A DNA stretch of 64,000 nt from Torymus aiolomorphi (taxonomy: Eukaryota > Arthropoda > Insecta > Hymenoptera > Torymidae). The stretch covers positions 92,005,800 to 92,069,799 of the forward strand of contig CM070876.1 in the NCBI GenBank assembly GCA_036365515.1. Reading direction: 5' to 3'. The position numbers were made by a program, and so were the translations under genes. The number at the start of each line of letters is the position of its first letter. Position 1 is the stretch's first letter. The notes under the pieces were generated by a model that was not told the origin of the DNA, did no database searches, and saw nothing but the letters and a program-made list of their open reading frames with translations. Positions 33,129-44,600 of this stretch are shown in pieces.

Positions 33129-33177
<49 letters not shown>
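33129..33177. repeat. (TA)n microsatellite
   Basis: About 49 bp of TA repeats between elements G and H. Confidence 0.95.
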
Positions 33178-33180
<3 letters not shown>

Positions 33181-33401
33181 CTTTTACCAGATTTATGGAG
33201 CCCTTTTATACACATGAGCATATTTATGGAGCCCGTTTTCTTTTATGGAGCCCGGGTCCCATAAAATATTCTTATACGGCGTTTATGGAGCCCGATCTAG
33301 AGTTTCTATACCCAGAGAGGGATTATTTCTTTAGTCACTTGTATACGGGAACTCTGGGCGTAGGTACTAATATACAGGGATGGGCTCCATAAAGGGGTTA
33401 A

Positions 33402-33403
<2 letters not shown>
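33178..33403. mobile_element. Word-core element H (word TTTATGGAGCCCG)
   Basis: The core lies at 33322-33337, embedded in CCCAGAGAGGG before it and CACTTGTATACGGGAACTCT, GGGCGTAGGTACTAATATAC after it. This is the same long core as in E, in the opposite orientation. The word TTTATGGAGCCCG occurs four times to the left (33192, 33220, 33243 and 33280) plus CCCATAAAA, and in inverse (GGGCTCCATAAA) on the right. Confidence 0.68.

Positions 33404-33457
<54 letters not shown>
33404..33457. repeat. (TA)n microsatellite
   Basis: About 54 bp of TA repeats closing the word-core cluster. Confidence 0.95.
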
Positions 33458-33458
<1 letters not shown>

Positions 33459-33836
33459 CAATCCGGAAGTTTGAGGATAATTTATAGATAATTTAAAAAC
33501 TGATATATTTGATATATAGCTAACTTAACACGATATATGTATATAGATATAACAATTATCTGTGACTATAAAATTTCATTTATATATATCATATTTTATC
33601 GTACATATCAGGGAAAAACATAGGACCGGATGATTGAAGAGAATCAGCATCAAACGGGACATTTGAGGAGGTGCAACTAAGGATTATCCTCAAACTTCCA
33701 GCGATGTGCTTTGAAGCTCTTCAAACTTCCCTATTAATTGAATTTACATCATATTATGTGTTTTAGTTTTATTATCAACACATATTGCATGATTTTATTG
33801 CGTATTAGTTTTATGTTTTCAGATACTTTATTACTA
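33458..33836. other. AT-rich spacer with scattered CAAACTTCC words
   Basis: Noncoding. It contains GGAAGTTTGAGGATAA, GGATTATCCTCAAACTTCC and CTCTTCAAACTTCC, the same word that builds the minisatellites further right. No gene. Confidence 0.5.
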
Positions 33837-34408
33837 GTCCGGCACTGGTGACACTTGAGGATAAATTTGTAGCTCCCCTCAGTAACTTTGGGTTTTCTGA
33901 TGTTTTTCGGTGCACTGAATCGAAATCATTTTGTTACGAAGCTCGAAACCCGTTAGTTTTTTTTGTTATAAACAAATTACTGATTTGCAATAAACAAAAA
34001 ATTGCGTTAGGTTTTCTAGGTATTTTTGAATCGAACGTGATCATAGAAGTTTTTTCGTAAAACGCATACTTTTTGAGTTAAAAATTATTGAATTTTCATA
34101 TTCCATGAGAATGGACGGGATAAAAGCTCAAACAATCGTATTTTGTGAAAACTATCAATTTTTAACTCAAAAAGTATGCGTTTTACGGAAAAACTTCTAA
34201 GAACACTTTCGATTCAAAAATACATGGAATGTGTAACGCCATTTTTTTAATTGCAAAAAACAATTTTTTGTATATTGCAAATCAGTATTTTGTTTATAAC
34301 AAAAAAACTGACAACAAATTTCGATTCAGTGCACCGAAAAACATCAGAATACTCCAAGTTACTGAGGGGAGTTAAAAATTTATGCTTAAATGTCACCAGC
34401 GCCCGGAC
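33837..34408. mobile_element. Long-TIR foldback MITE with TA target duplication
   Basis: A 572-bp imperfect palindrome with ends GTCCGGCACTGGTGACA and TGTCACCAGCGCCCGGAC. It is flanked by TA (33835-33836 and 34409-34410). The inverted arms extend over most of the element (AGCTCCCCTCAGTAACTT with AAGTTACTGAGGGGAG; TTTTTGAGTTAAAAATT with AATTTTTAACTCAAAAA). It carries no transposase. The TA duplication suggests mobilisation by a Tc1/mariner-type enzyme. Confidence 0.85.
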
Positions 34409-34429
34409 TATACTTTGACTTCGAAAAAT

Positions 34430-34945
34430 CTAAAATAGATTATAGTTATTGATAAATTTCTGAGTTTAATATCTATAAAGTTCATTCGAGTTCCATCCTC
34501 AAACTTCCGGTAATATGCAAAAAGTATCTCTTCAAACTTCCGTATCGGCAAATTATTTATCCCAATTTCATCCTGAAACTTCCGATATATGCTTCACAAA
34601 TCCCTTCAAACTTCCGTTTCAACACATCTTGCATTATACCCGATTTAGTTTGATTCCATCCTCAATATTCCGGTAATATGCAAAAAAATCTCTTCAAACT
34701 TCCGTATCGACGCATTGTTTATCCCAATTTCATCCTCAAACTTCCGATATATGCTTAAGAAACACCTTCAAACTTCCGTTTTAACACATCTAGCATTGTA
34801 CCTGATTTAGTTTGAATTTCATCCTCAATTTTCCAATAGTATGATAAAAAAACCTCTTCAAAATTCCGTATAAATACAATGTTTATCCGAATTTCAGCCT
34901 CAAACTTGTGATTTAACACTTACAGTATGTAATCTTGCATATGTA
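34430..34945 (+). repeat. ~166-bp tandem repeat with CAAACTTCCG words, block 1
   Basis: About three units, each with sub-blocks CATCCTCAAACTTCCGGTAA, CTCTTCAAACTTCCGTAT, CATCCTCAAACTTCCGATAT, CCTTCAAACTTCCGTTT and CATCTTGCATTATACC. The same array continues at 36300-36700 beyond the Penelope-like insertions. Confidence 0.85.
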
Positions 34946-35144
34946 AAAATTATCAACTGATAAGAATTTTTCCATCGGTCTTACAGTCTTACAAATTAAA
35001 TTAAAATAATTAATATTTATGGCAGTCAGATTGCCCTTGTTTATAATCACCCCCGCAGAATCTGAAATAAAAACTTAATTAAAACCTGGAAAAAACTTCG
35101 TTAGCAAAGGACGATCTGACTGTCCCCCCACCACATTGTCCAAC

Positions 35145-35172
35145 GTTTCGAGCCCGCTCCGGCTCCTCCTCA
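35145..35172 (-). ncRNA. Hammerhead-ribozyme-like motif in the Penelope-like tail
   Basis: Minus strand CTGAGGA, then the stem GAGCC/GGCTC with a short loop, then GAAAC. This matches the CUGANGA...GAAA catalytic core layout, with one extra G before stem II. Hammerhead ribozymes are known in Penelope-like elements. I could not build a convincing stem III and cleavage site, so activity is doubtful. Confidence 0.4.
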
Positions 35173-35281
35173 GCGACTGAAATGAAACCCGCGATACACC
35201 TCCTTATATACCCCCATACCTCCTTCTTTTCTCTTAATCCCACCCGCATCCACTTTCCCCTCTCCAACTTTCCATTCTCAC

Positions 35282-35578
35282 TTAAATTAATAAAGAATGA
35301 TAAATGTTATCTAATTTACGTGACTCTATCATTAAATTTACATTATTCCGATTTCTTAGAATGTGAATACTTTCAAGGCTTTCCCTCTTATATTTTTTCT
35401 TAATCCCCTGTTCCAAAATATCCAAACTCCCAAAATCGAAAGAATGCAAACTATTTAAACAATGTTCTTCAAACCCGATGTACAACTTGAGCTGCGTAAA
35501 CTATATTGATGTTCATATATTCTCTTTTTCAAATATCTACCCGTTTGACCAATATAACAACCATTAAAATCCCTACAA
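35282..35578 (-). pseudogene. GIY-YIG endonuclease domain (Penelope-like), frameshifted
   Basis: The C-terminal nuclease of Penelope-like retroelements, which nicks target DNA. The minus-strand reading shows VVYKINCRDFNGCYIGQTGR (the GIY-YIG pair with its Cys residues), then YLKKRIYEHQYSLR, LKEHCLNSLHSFDFGS, the active-site-like ESLESIHILRNRNNVN and IYHSLLI before TAA at 35282. A one-base deletion near 35,478 (GAAA to GAA) splits the frame. The reverse transcriptase part is absent. Confidence 0.8.
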
Positions 35579-35596
35579 TTAATTTTGTAAACTACT

Positions 35597-36220
35597 CCCT
35601 ATTTTTAAATTTAAAAGAGAATATATGAACATCAATATAGTTTACGCAGGTCAAGTTGTACATCGGGTTTGAAAGAACATTGTTTAAACAGTTTGCATTC
35701 TTTCTATTTTGGAAGTGTCGATATTTTAGAACAGGGGATTAAGAATAAATATAACAGGGAAAGCCTTGAAAGTATTCAGATTCTAAGCAATTGGAATACT
35801 GTAAATTTGATGATAGAGTCAAGTAAATTGGATAACATTTATCATTCTTTATTAATTTAAGTGAGAATGGAAAGTTGGAGAGGGGAAAGTGGATGGCGAT
35901 CGGGGTAAGAGAAAAGAAGGGTATGGGGTATATAAGGAAGTGTATCGCGGGTTTTATTTCAGTCCCTGAGGAGGAGCCGGAGCGGGCTCAAAACATTGGA
36001 CAATGTGGTGGTGGGGGGCAGTCAGATCGTCCTTGGCTAAAAAAAGTTTTTTCCAGGTTTTAATTAAGTTTTTATTTCAGATTCTGCGGGGGTGATGATA
36101 AACAAGGGCAATCTGACTATCATAAATATTAATTATTTTAATTTAATGTGTAAGACTGTAAGACCGATGGAAAAATTCTTATCAGTTGATAGTAAATTGC
36201 AGTCGACATAAGTAATATTT
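35597..36220 (+). mobile_element. Penelope-like element tail, plus strand
   Basis: The inverted partner of the preceding copy, separated by about 20-70 bp. It includes the endonuclease end (35601-35860), the hammerhead-like motif (35966-35995, with GAAAC mutated to AAAAC), the CAGTCAGATCG segment and a right end GTCGACATAAGTAATATT shared with the 59-kb copy. Confidence 0.78.
35601..35860 (+). pseudogene. GIY-YIG endonuclease C-terminal fragment (Penelope-like)
   Basis: The frame reads RIYEHQYSLRRSSCTSGLKE, HCLNSLHSFYFGSVDILEQG, NRESLESIQILSNWNTVN and IYHSLLI before TAA. The catalytic GIY-YIG N-terminus is missing, because the inversion junction lies just upstream and a stop precedes the fragment. 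Confidence 0.75.
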
Positions 36221-36299
36221 TTAATGATAAAAAATTATCATATTATATTAAAAATAGATGAAACATTTTTAATCACTTATCTGTTATTAACGTATATTG

Positions 36300-36700
36300 A
36301 TTACAATTTTCAATTCCTTGTTATCCAGAACCTCTTCAAAATTCCGTATTCAAACGTTGTTTATCCCAATTTCATCCTCAAACTTCCGATATATGTTTAA
36401 GAAACCCTTCAAACTTCAGTTCACACATCTTGCATTATACTTGATTAAGTTCGAATTCCATGCAGAATCTTCACGATAATATGCAAAAAGTATCTCTTCA
36501 TACTTCCGTATTGACATATTGTTTATCCCAATTGCATCCTAAAACTTCTGATACTATGCTTAAGAAACCCTTCAAACTTCCGTTTTAACACTCCTTGCAT
36601 TATACTTGATTTAGTTCGAATTCCATGCAAAATCTCCCGATAATATGCTTAAAAATCTGTTCAAACTTCGATATTGACATATTGTACATAATTTTTTTGC
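36300..36700 (+). repeat. ~166-bp tandem repeat with CAAACTTCCG words, block 2
   Basis: Continuation of the array at 34430-34945 (CTTCAAAATTCCGTATTC, CATCCTCAAACTTCCGATAT, CACATCTTGCATTATAC). The array appears to have been split by the Penelope-like pair. Confidence 0.82.
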
Positions 36701-36966
36701 GTATTTAACCTCATATTCCCACAAATAACTAGTTTAACGTTAAGTTTATTGAAACAGATCATCATAGATTGTGATTAATTTGTTTGTTGCTAATGTACCC
36801 CTACAGAAAATAATTATAGTCTTACGTATAATAATGAATATAATTTGAACTATAGTTGGAGTATAGTCAAACAGTAATTATAACTATAGTATTTTCGCAC
36901 TACTATACGTGACAACTATGGTATCTGACTCTAACTAAAATTGACGAATATAATCACTACTATATA
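36701..36966. other. AT-rich noncoding spacer with TATAGT words
   Basis: Contains many AACTATAGT/ACTATAG words in both orientations. No gene recognised. Confidence 0.45.
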
Positions 36967-37017
36967 GTTACAATCATATACTATAGCCTGCTACTATATC
37001 CCCGAAAACGAACTATA

Positions 37018-37191
37018 AGGGCCTTCGTGCGCTAAAAGAATAGCGATATGGAAATAAGAAATAGCATTGAAAATATATCTATATGTATGAGGAATAAGAG
37101 ACTTATTCCTTTTATTCTTCATATATATAGATATATTTTCAATGCTATTTCTTATTTCGATATCGCTATTCTTTTTGCGTGCGAAGGCCCT
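37018..37191. repeat. ~174-bp palindrome
   Basis: Arms AGGGCCTTCGTGCGCTAAAA, GAATAGCGATATGGAAATAA, GAAATAGCATTGAAAATATA match the reverse complement of the right half with only a few mismatches and almost no loop. Confidence 0.9.
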
Positions 37192-37286
37192 AATCGTCAC
37201 TACAAGATTGTAGTACTTACTACACCTCGTGATTATAATATAATATCGTAGAGTAAATAATCGGTAGACTTAATCCGGCACTTTTA

Positions 37287-37836
37287 CCCGGATCTTTCCG
37301 TGTACAAATAGTTAGCTGTTTTTTCATTTTTTTTTTGTAATATTTTCATGTATCTTTCCTATCGAAAGAATTGTAAAAATATTTTAAATCCTTTTTTTAA
37401 AGGGATGTAAAAAGCAAGGCAAGCCTTGTTGACTCTCCAAGAAGAGCCATTCGAACAGTCGAATCTCACAGCCTTATATATACTCTCGGCATTCCCACGT
37501 GTTCAAGGGGGTCTTCATCGATGCGACGCTATGCGGCGATCGCGGGAAATTTATGAATGGCGGCTTCCAATCACCTCCTAGTACCGTCGCTTTCCGTGCG
37601 GCGCAATGGTGGAAACTCCTCCGAACACATGGGAACGCCAAGAGTATGTAAGACCGTAAGATTCGACCGTCCAAATGTCTCTTCTGGGAGAGTCAAATTA
37701 ACAAGGCTGCCTTGCTTTTGACATCCCTTTAAAAAAGGAATTAAAAATATTTTTGAAATTCTTTCGATAGGGATGATAGACGAAAGTATTACAAAAAAAT
37801 GAAAAAGCAACTATTTGTACGCGGGAAGGTCCGGGG
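37287..37836. mobile_element. Foldback element with ~215-bp inverted arms
   Basis: Arms at 37287-37504 and 37623-37836 share CCGGATCTTTCC, GTACAAATAGTT, CTATCGAAAGAATT, AAAGGGATGTAAAAAGCAAG, TTGACTCTCC and CGTGTTC with scattered differences. The ~118-bp centre is unique and GC-richer (TCGATGCGACGCTATGCGGC). Noncoding. Confidence 0.85.
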
Positions 37837-37984
37837 GTGTAGTCATGATTATACTGTACTACATTAGGTTATAATCATGAAGTGTACTAAGTACTATAGT
37901 CATGTAGTGATAATTTTAGTGAATTTTCCGAATATAGTAGCAGCCTATAGTATATGATTGTAACTATCCCTAATAAAACAGAAC

Positions 37985-38165
37985 GTTTAAAAACGTTTCT
38001 AAGACGTGGTTTGAAACACTTTATAATGTTTTTGCAAAAACGATTTTAAATCGTTTTTAAAACGCGGATAATGTCCGCCTTTTGAAGCATTCGAATATTT
38101 TTAAAACGTTTTAAGAACGTCTAAAAAATGTCTTTAAAACATTTTAAAAGTTTATTTGATGTAGC
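37985..38165. repeat. AAACGTTTTAAAACG-rich repeat
   Basis: Many short copies of AAAACGTTTT/AAACATTTTAAA in both orientations, probably a MITE remnant rich in self-complementary words. Confidence 0.65.
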
Positions 38166-38169
38166 TAAT

Positions 38170-38866
38170 TCTATAGGATATCCCCAAATTCTCGAACTTA
38201 ACAGTATATAATGATATTGAAGGTTTATTCTAATTAAAATACGGCATTCGCATCAAAGTGGAATACTGTATGAAAACTTCCTTGTGAAACTGCAAGTAAA
38301 AAGATCTAAACAAAGCTTTACCATTACCGTATGGGAAACTAGCCAGGTGACGATTACTGATTTTATAAATTAGTTGCAAATATTTAAATAGTCCTTGTTT
38401 CCCAAAAACTTATATTATTTGTCATATTTCTTATCAATATAATTACTGATTAAACGAGTGTATATTGGAAGTTGTTGTTTAACGAGTCCAATGGCCATAC
38501 TACCAGTAGTGGAGGGTTAATAAAAAACAACAAGATTTTTTATTTCCGCCAACGTTTCGAGAGCTTATATTGGAAGTATTCGGGAAAAACCAGAAAACAC
38601 ACATATTTCACGAATCTCGAGGATATCCCCCAATTCTCGAAGGTACATAACGCACTTTAGAAAAAGTAACATTTCACAATAATTATTAAAAATGTTTTAT
38701 AAATAAAATACGGCGTTCGCATCAAAGTGGAATACTGTATGAAAACTTCCTTGAGAAATCTGAAGTATAAATATCTAAATAAAGCTTTTCTGTTACCGTA
38801 CTGGGAAAACCCAGATAACGATTCATGATTTTGTAAATTAGTTGCAACTCTAGGCCGTTTGAAGAG
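38170..38866 (+). repeat. Tandem duplication, period about 450 bp
   Basis: The block GGATATCCCCAAATTCTCGA, ATACGGCATTCGCATCAAAG, TGGAATACTGTATGAAAACT, TCTAAACAAAGCTTT, TTGTAAATTAGTTGCAA is present at 38170-38400 and again at 38618-38860. The region between holds ATTTCCGCCAACGTTTCGAG, reminiscent of the CGAAACGTTGG phrase in the Penelope-like tails. No gene. Confidence 0.75.
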
Positions 38867-38869
38867 ATT

Positions 38870-39904
38870 GACCTTATACTCTCGGAAGTATAAGAAGTTT
38901 TCGGTTCACTCTAGGAAGTTTAAGGATTTTTACGGTACATCCTGGGAAGTTTCAGGAGGTTTGCACTACGCTTTTAGAAGTTTGAGGTGTTTTGCAGTAT
39001 ATTTTTGAATATTTGAGTTGGCTTACTCGGTGCACCCTTGAAAATGATATGTCTTGGTTATTTAGTAGTATTTTGAGGCGTGAATCGAGTGACACGGCAG
39101 TCTTATTCTGAACTGTGAGACGCCATGATACTCTAAGCAGTTTAAGGAGTTTTCCGTACACTCTATTCGGTTTGAAGAGTTGTACTGTACACTCTAGGAA
39201 GATTAAGAGTGGACTGTCAACCTCCTCAAACTCCCAAGGGTGTACTGTAAGCCTCCTCAAATTTCCTAGGGTGTACTGCAAATCTCCTCAAACGTCCTAA
39301 TATATACCATAAAACTGCTTAAACTATCACGGGTGTCAGATAAACCTCTTCTAACATCCAAGACTATACCGCAGACTACCTTAGAATTGCAAAAGTGTAT
39401 TGCAAACCTCCTGAAACTTACAAGAGAATACCGTAAACCTCCACAAACATTCAAGAAAGTACTGTAAAGTTTATCAAACTTCTAAGACTCTACTGCAAAC
39501 CTCCTCAACCTTCCTAGGGTATACCTTCAAACTTTTCAAACGTCCAAGAATATAATGCTAATATCTTCAAACTTCCTAGGGTGTACAGTAAACCTCCTCA
39601 AGTTTCCTAGGGTATACTGTAAAACTCCACAAACATCTAAGAGTGTACTGTCAAGCTTCTCAAACATCCTAGGGAGTACTGTAAACCTCCCCAAAGATCC
39701 TAGGGTGTACCGTAAGCCGCCTCCAACATCCTAGGGTGTTCTGTAAACCTCGTCAAACTTCATACGCTGTACTGTAAACCTCCTCAAACGTCCCAAGATA
39801 TACCCTAAATCTGCTTAAACTGTCAAGGATGCAAGATAAATCTCTTCAAATGTCCAAGAATATACCACAGACTACATTAGACTTGGAAAAGTGTATTTTA
39901 AATT
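38870..39904. repeat. 31-bp minisatellite, diverged, both orientations
   Basis: Units such as GGAAGTTTGAGGAGGTTTGC plus AGTACACTCTT to about 39190, then the reverse orientation (CCTCCTCAAACTTCCTAGGG plus TGTACTGTAAA) from about 39210 to 39900. The orientation change near 39,200 makes a large imperfect inverted repeat. Confidence 0.88.
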
Positions 39905-41112
39905 ATTCTTATATTTATCATGATACATACAATTTTTTTGCGCTGCAGTGAGAGAGTAAAGAAGTTGAAAATTTCCCCGACGTAGTGAAATATATACGTT
40001 CTAGGACGTTCCGCGTTTTATTCGAATTATTTGTAACAGGCTTCATACAGTATTCCATTTTTATCAGAGTATAGCGTATTACTTGTGAAAAAGTTCTTAC
40101 AGATATCGCGATACATACAATTTTTTTGAGACAGGCTTCTTGCAGTATTCCGTTTTTATCAGAGCATAGCGTTTTACTTGTCAAATAGTTCTTATGTTGT
40201 TCACCATACATACAATCTTTTTACGCTGCACTGAGAGAGTAAAGAAGTTGAAAATTTTTCCGATGTAGTGAAATATGTACGTTCTAAGACATTCCGCGTT
40301 TTATTCGAATTACTTGTAACAGGCTTCGTACAGTATTCCGTTTTTATCAGAGCATAGCGTTTTACTTGTGAAATAATTCTTGTATTTATCCTGATAGATA
40401 GAATTTTTTTGAGACAGGCCTCATACAGTATTCCGTTTTTATCAGAGCATAGCGTCTTACTTGTCAAATAATTCTTATGTTGATCACCATACATACAATC
40501 TTTTTACGCTGTGGTAAAAGAGTAAAGAAGTTGAAAAATTTCCGCGACGTAATGAATTTGGTACGTTCTAAGACATTCCGCCTTTTATTCGAATTATTTG
40601 TAACAGGCTTCATACAGTATTCCATTTTTATCTGAGCGCAGCCTTGTACTTGTGAAAAAATTCTTATATTTATCGCGATAGATACAATTTGTTTGACACA
40701 GGCCTCATACAGTATTCCGTTTCTATCAGACCGTAGCCTGGTACTTCTGAAAAACTTCTTACATTTATCGCGATACATACAATTTTTTTGAGACATGCTT
40801 CATACAGTATTCCGTTTTCATCTGAGCGTAGTGTTTTACTTGTAAAATAATTCTTATATTTATCATGATACATACAATTTTTTTACGCTGTGGTAAGAGA
40901 GTCAAGAAGTTGAAAAATTTCCTCAACGTAGTGAAATATGTACGTTCTAAGACATTCCGCGTTTTATTCGAATTACTTGTAACAGGCTTCATACAGTATT
41001 CCATTTTTATCAGATCGTAGCGTTTTACTGGTGAAATAATTCTTATATTTATCATCATACATACAATTTTATTACGCTGCGGTAAGAGAGTCAAGAAGTT
41101 GAAAAATTTCCC
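39905..41112. repeat. 95-bp two-module satellite, block 1
   Basis: Module A (~95 bp): CAGGCTTCATACAGTATTCC, GTTTTTATCAGAGC, TAGCGTTTTACTTGTGAAAT, ATTTATCACGATACATACAA. Module B (~94 bp): TTACGCTGCGGTAAGAGAGT, AAGAAGTTGAAAAATTTCCC, GTACGTTCTAAGACATTCCG, TTTTATTCGAATTATTTGTA. Units are A or A+B (about 189 bp), mixed irregularly. Confidence 0.95.
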
Positions 41113-41636
41113 AATACGGTACACTATTGGAAGTTTGAAGAGGTTGGCACTACACTATTGTATCTTTGAGATTCTCAAATTGTATAAAGGATAGTCGAAG
41201 TCTTCTGTAGTGTAGTGCGCCTGTTTGTTGATTGCATGTTTCAACAATTAAACGTTAGATATAATATTGGTGATATTTGACAGAATGTTGAAATTTTGAA
41301 TACGGAAGTTTGAAGAGGTTTACGGTATACTCTTGGATATTTGAGGAGGTTTACGGTACACTTTTGGAAGTTTGAGGAGGTTTGCAGTACACTCTTGAAT
41401 GTTTGAGGAGGTTTACGGTATACTCTTGAAGGTTTAAGGAGTTTTATTGTAATTTTTAAGGATACATCTCAAATTTCCGTAATAGTGATTGACGAGCTCC
41501 TCAAATTTCCGGATTTGTTCCTGAGGACCTCTCCAAACTTCCAGGCGAGTGTCGATGAAGTTTGAGGATGCTCCTCAATCTTCCATACAAGTCACGAAAA
41601 AACTCATCAAACTTCCGAATTAATATATATATATCA
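41113..41636. repeat. Minisatellite island inside the satellite, copy 1
   Basis: A 524-bp island: the ~130-bp repeat (41157-41290), 31-bp minisatellite units, then the tail AAGGATACATCTCAAATTTC, CGTAATAGTGATTG and CTCCAAACTTCCAGGCGAGT. It recurs nearly identically at 45853-46378, offset 4,740 bp. Confidence 0.92.
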
Positions 41637-44600
41637 CGATTCATACAATTTTTTACACAGGCTTCATGCAGTATTCCGTTTTTATCAGAGGATAGCGTTT
41701 TACTTGTGAAATAATTCGTATATTTATCACGAATCATACAATTTTTTTATGCTGCGGTAAAGGTGTAAAGAAGTTGAAAAATTTCACCGACGTAGTGAAA
41801 TATGTACGTTCTAAGACATTCCGCGTTTTATTCGAATTATTTGTAACAGGCTTCCTAAAGTATTCCATTTTCATCAGAGCGCGCCCTTGTACTGGTGAGA
41901 AAATTCTTACATTTATCGCGCTACATACTATTTTTTTGACACAGGGTTCATACAGTATTCCGTTTTGATCAGATCATAGCCATATACTTGTGAAAAAATT
42001 CTTACATTTATCGCGATACATACAATATTTTTGACACAGGCATCATACGGTATGCCGTTTTTATTAGAGGATATCGTTTTACTTGTGAAATGATTCGTAT
42101 ATTTATCATGAATAATACAATTTTTTTACGCTGCGGTAAGAGAGTCAAGAAGTTGAAAATATTCCCCAACGTAGTGCAATATGTACGTTGTAAGACATTC
42201 CGCATTTTATTCGAATTATTTGTAACAGGCTTCATACAGTATTCCATTTTCATCAGAGTGTAGCCTTGTACTTGTGAGAAAATTCTTACATTTATCGCGA
42301 TACGTACAATTTTTTTGACACAGGTTTCATACAGTATTCCGCTTTCAACAGAGCGTAGCGTTTTAATTGTGAAATAATTCTTATATTTATCACGATACAT
42401 ACCATATTTTTACACAGGCCTCATACAGTATTCCGTTGTTATCAGAGCGAAGCGTTGTACTTGTGAAGTAAATCTTATATTTATCACGATACATACAATG
42501 TTTTTAAGCTACGGTAAGAGGGTCAAGAAGTTAAAAAGTATCCCCAACGTAATGAAATATGTACGCTCTGAGACATTTCGCGTTTTATTCGAATAATTTG
42601 TAACAGGCTTCCTAAAGTATTCCATTTTTATCACAGTGTAGCGTATTACTTGTGAAAAATTTCTTACATTTATCGCGATACGTACAATTTTTTTGAGACA
42701 GGCTTCATACAGTATTCCGTTTTCATCAGAGCGTAGCGTTTTACTTGTGAAATAATTCTTACATTTATCGTGCTACATACTATTTTTTGGCACAGGTTTC
42801 ATACAGTATTCCGTTTTTATCACAGCATAGCGTTTTACTTGTGAAATAATTCTTATATTTATCACGATACATACAATATTTTTGACACAGGCCTCATACA
42901 GTATTCCGTTTTTATCAGAGCATAGCCTTTTACTTGTCAAATAATTCTTATGTTGATCACCATACATACAATCTTTTTACGCTGCACTGAGAGAGTAAAG
43001 AAGTTGAAAATTTTTCCGACGTAGTGAAATATGTACGTTCTAAGACATTTCGCGTTTTATTCGAATTACTTGTAACAGACTTCATACAGTATTCCGTTTT
43101 TATCAGAGCATAGCGTTTTACTTGTGAAATAATTCTTGTATTTATCATGATAGATAGAATTTTTTTACGCCGCGGTAAGCGAGTCAAGAAGTTTGAAAAT
43201 TTCCACGGTGTAGTCAAATATGTACGTTCTAAGTCATTCCGCATTTTATTCGAATTATTTGTAACAGGCTTCATACAGTATTCCATTTTTATCAGAGCGT
43301 AGCGTTTTACTGGTGAGATAATTCTGATATTTATCATCATACATACAATTTTATTACGCTGCGGTAAGAGAGTCAAGAAGTTGAAAAATTTCCTCAACGT
43401 AGTGAAATATGTACGTTCTAAGACATTCCGCGTTTTATTCGAATTACTTGTAACAGGCTTTATACAGTATTCCATTTTCATCAGAGCGTGCCCTTGTACT
43501 TGTGAAAAAATTCTTGCATTTATCGCGTTAGATACAATTTGTTTGACACAGGCCTCATACAGTATTCCGTTTTTATCAGACCGTAGACTGATACTTCTGA
43601 AAAAATTCTTATATTTATTGCGATACATACTATTTTTTTGAGACAGGTTTCATACAGTATTCCGTATTCATCTGAGGGTAGCGTTTTAATTGTGAAATAA
43701 TAATATATTTATCACGATACATACAATTTTTTACACAGGCATCATACGGTATGCCGTTTTTATTAGAGGATATCGTTTTACTTGTGAAATGATTCGTATA
43801 TTTATCATGAATAATACAATTTTTTCACGCTGCGGTAAGAGAGTCAAGAAGTTGAAAATATTCCCCAACGTAGTGCAATATGTACGTTGTAAGACATTCC
43901 GCATTTTATTCGAATTATTTATAACAGGCTTCATACAGTATTCCATTTTCATCAGAGTGTAGCCTTGTACTTGTGAGAAAATTCGTACATTTATCGCGAT
44001 ACGTACAATTTTTTTGACACAGGTTTCATACAGTATTCCGCTTTCAACAGAGCGTAGCGTTTTAATTGTGAAATAATTCTTATATTTATCACGATACATA
44101 CCATATTTTTACACAGGCCTCATACAGTATACCGTTGTTATCAGAGCGAAGCGTTGTACTTGTGAAGTAAATCTTATATTTATCACGATACATACAATGT
44201 TTTTAAGCTACGGTAAGAGGGTCAAGAAGTTAAAAAGTATCCCCAACGTAGTGAAATATGTACGCTCTGAGACATTTCGCGTTTTATTCGAATAATTTGT
44301 AACAGGCTTCCTAAAGTATTCCATTTTTATCACAGTGTAGCGTATTACTTGTGAAATAATTCTTACATTTATTGCGCTACATACTATTTTTTTGACACAG
44401 GTTTCATACAGTATTCCGTTTTTATCAGAGCATAGCGTTTTACTTGTGAAAAAATTCTTACATTTATCGCGATAGATACAATTTGTTTGACACAGGCCTC
44501 ATACAGTATTCCGTTTCTATCAGACCGTAGCCTGGTACTTCTGAAAAACTTCTTACATTTATCGCGATACATACAATTTTTTTGACACAGGCGCTTCATA

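Larger units (their letters stand above)
34947..35580 (-). mobile_element. Penelope-like element tail, minus strand
   Basis: The 3' part of a Penelope-like retroelement: the GIY-YIG endonuclease coding end plus noncoding tail. It is the inverted partner of 35597-36220. The tail has a TAAAACCTGG/AATTAAG-rich segment, CAGTCAGATCG, and a hammerhead-like motif at 35145-35172. Confidence 0.78.
36967..37964. mobile_element. Composite inverted-repeat element, about 1 kb
   Basis: The outer arms GTTACAATCATATACTATAG, CCTGCTACTATAT (36967-37000) and their near-exact reverse complement (37931-37964) enclose two separate palindromes. One is a ~174-bp hairpin at 37018-37191 and the other a long-arm foldback at 37287-37836. 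No transposase was found. Nesting of foldback elements is the simplest reading. Confidence 0.7.

Noticed and set aside
42957..43628. Long minus-strand open frames (up to about 220 codons) in the 95-bp satellite, with recurring MYRDKYKNYF and NGILYEAC text
   Set aside because: The unit is 95 bp, so each successive unit is read in a different frame. Two of the three frames simply lack stops and the third ends the run. This is a repeat artefact, not a protein family.
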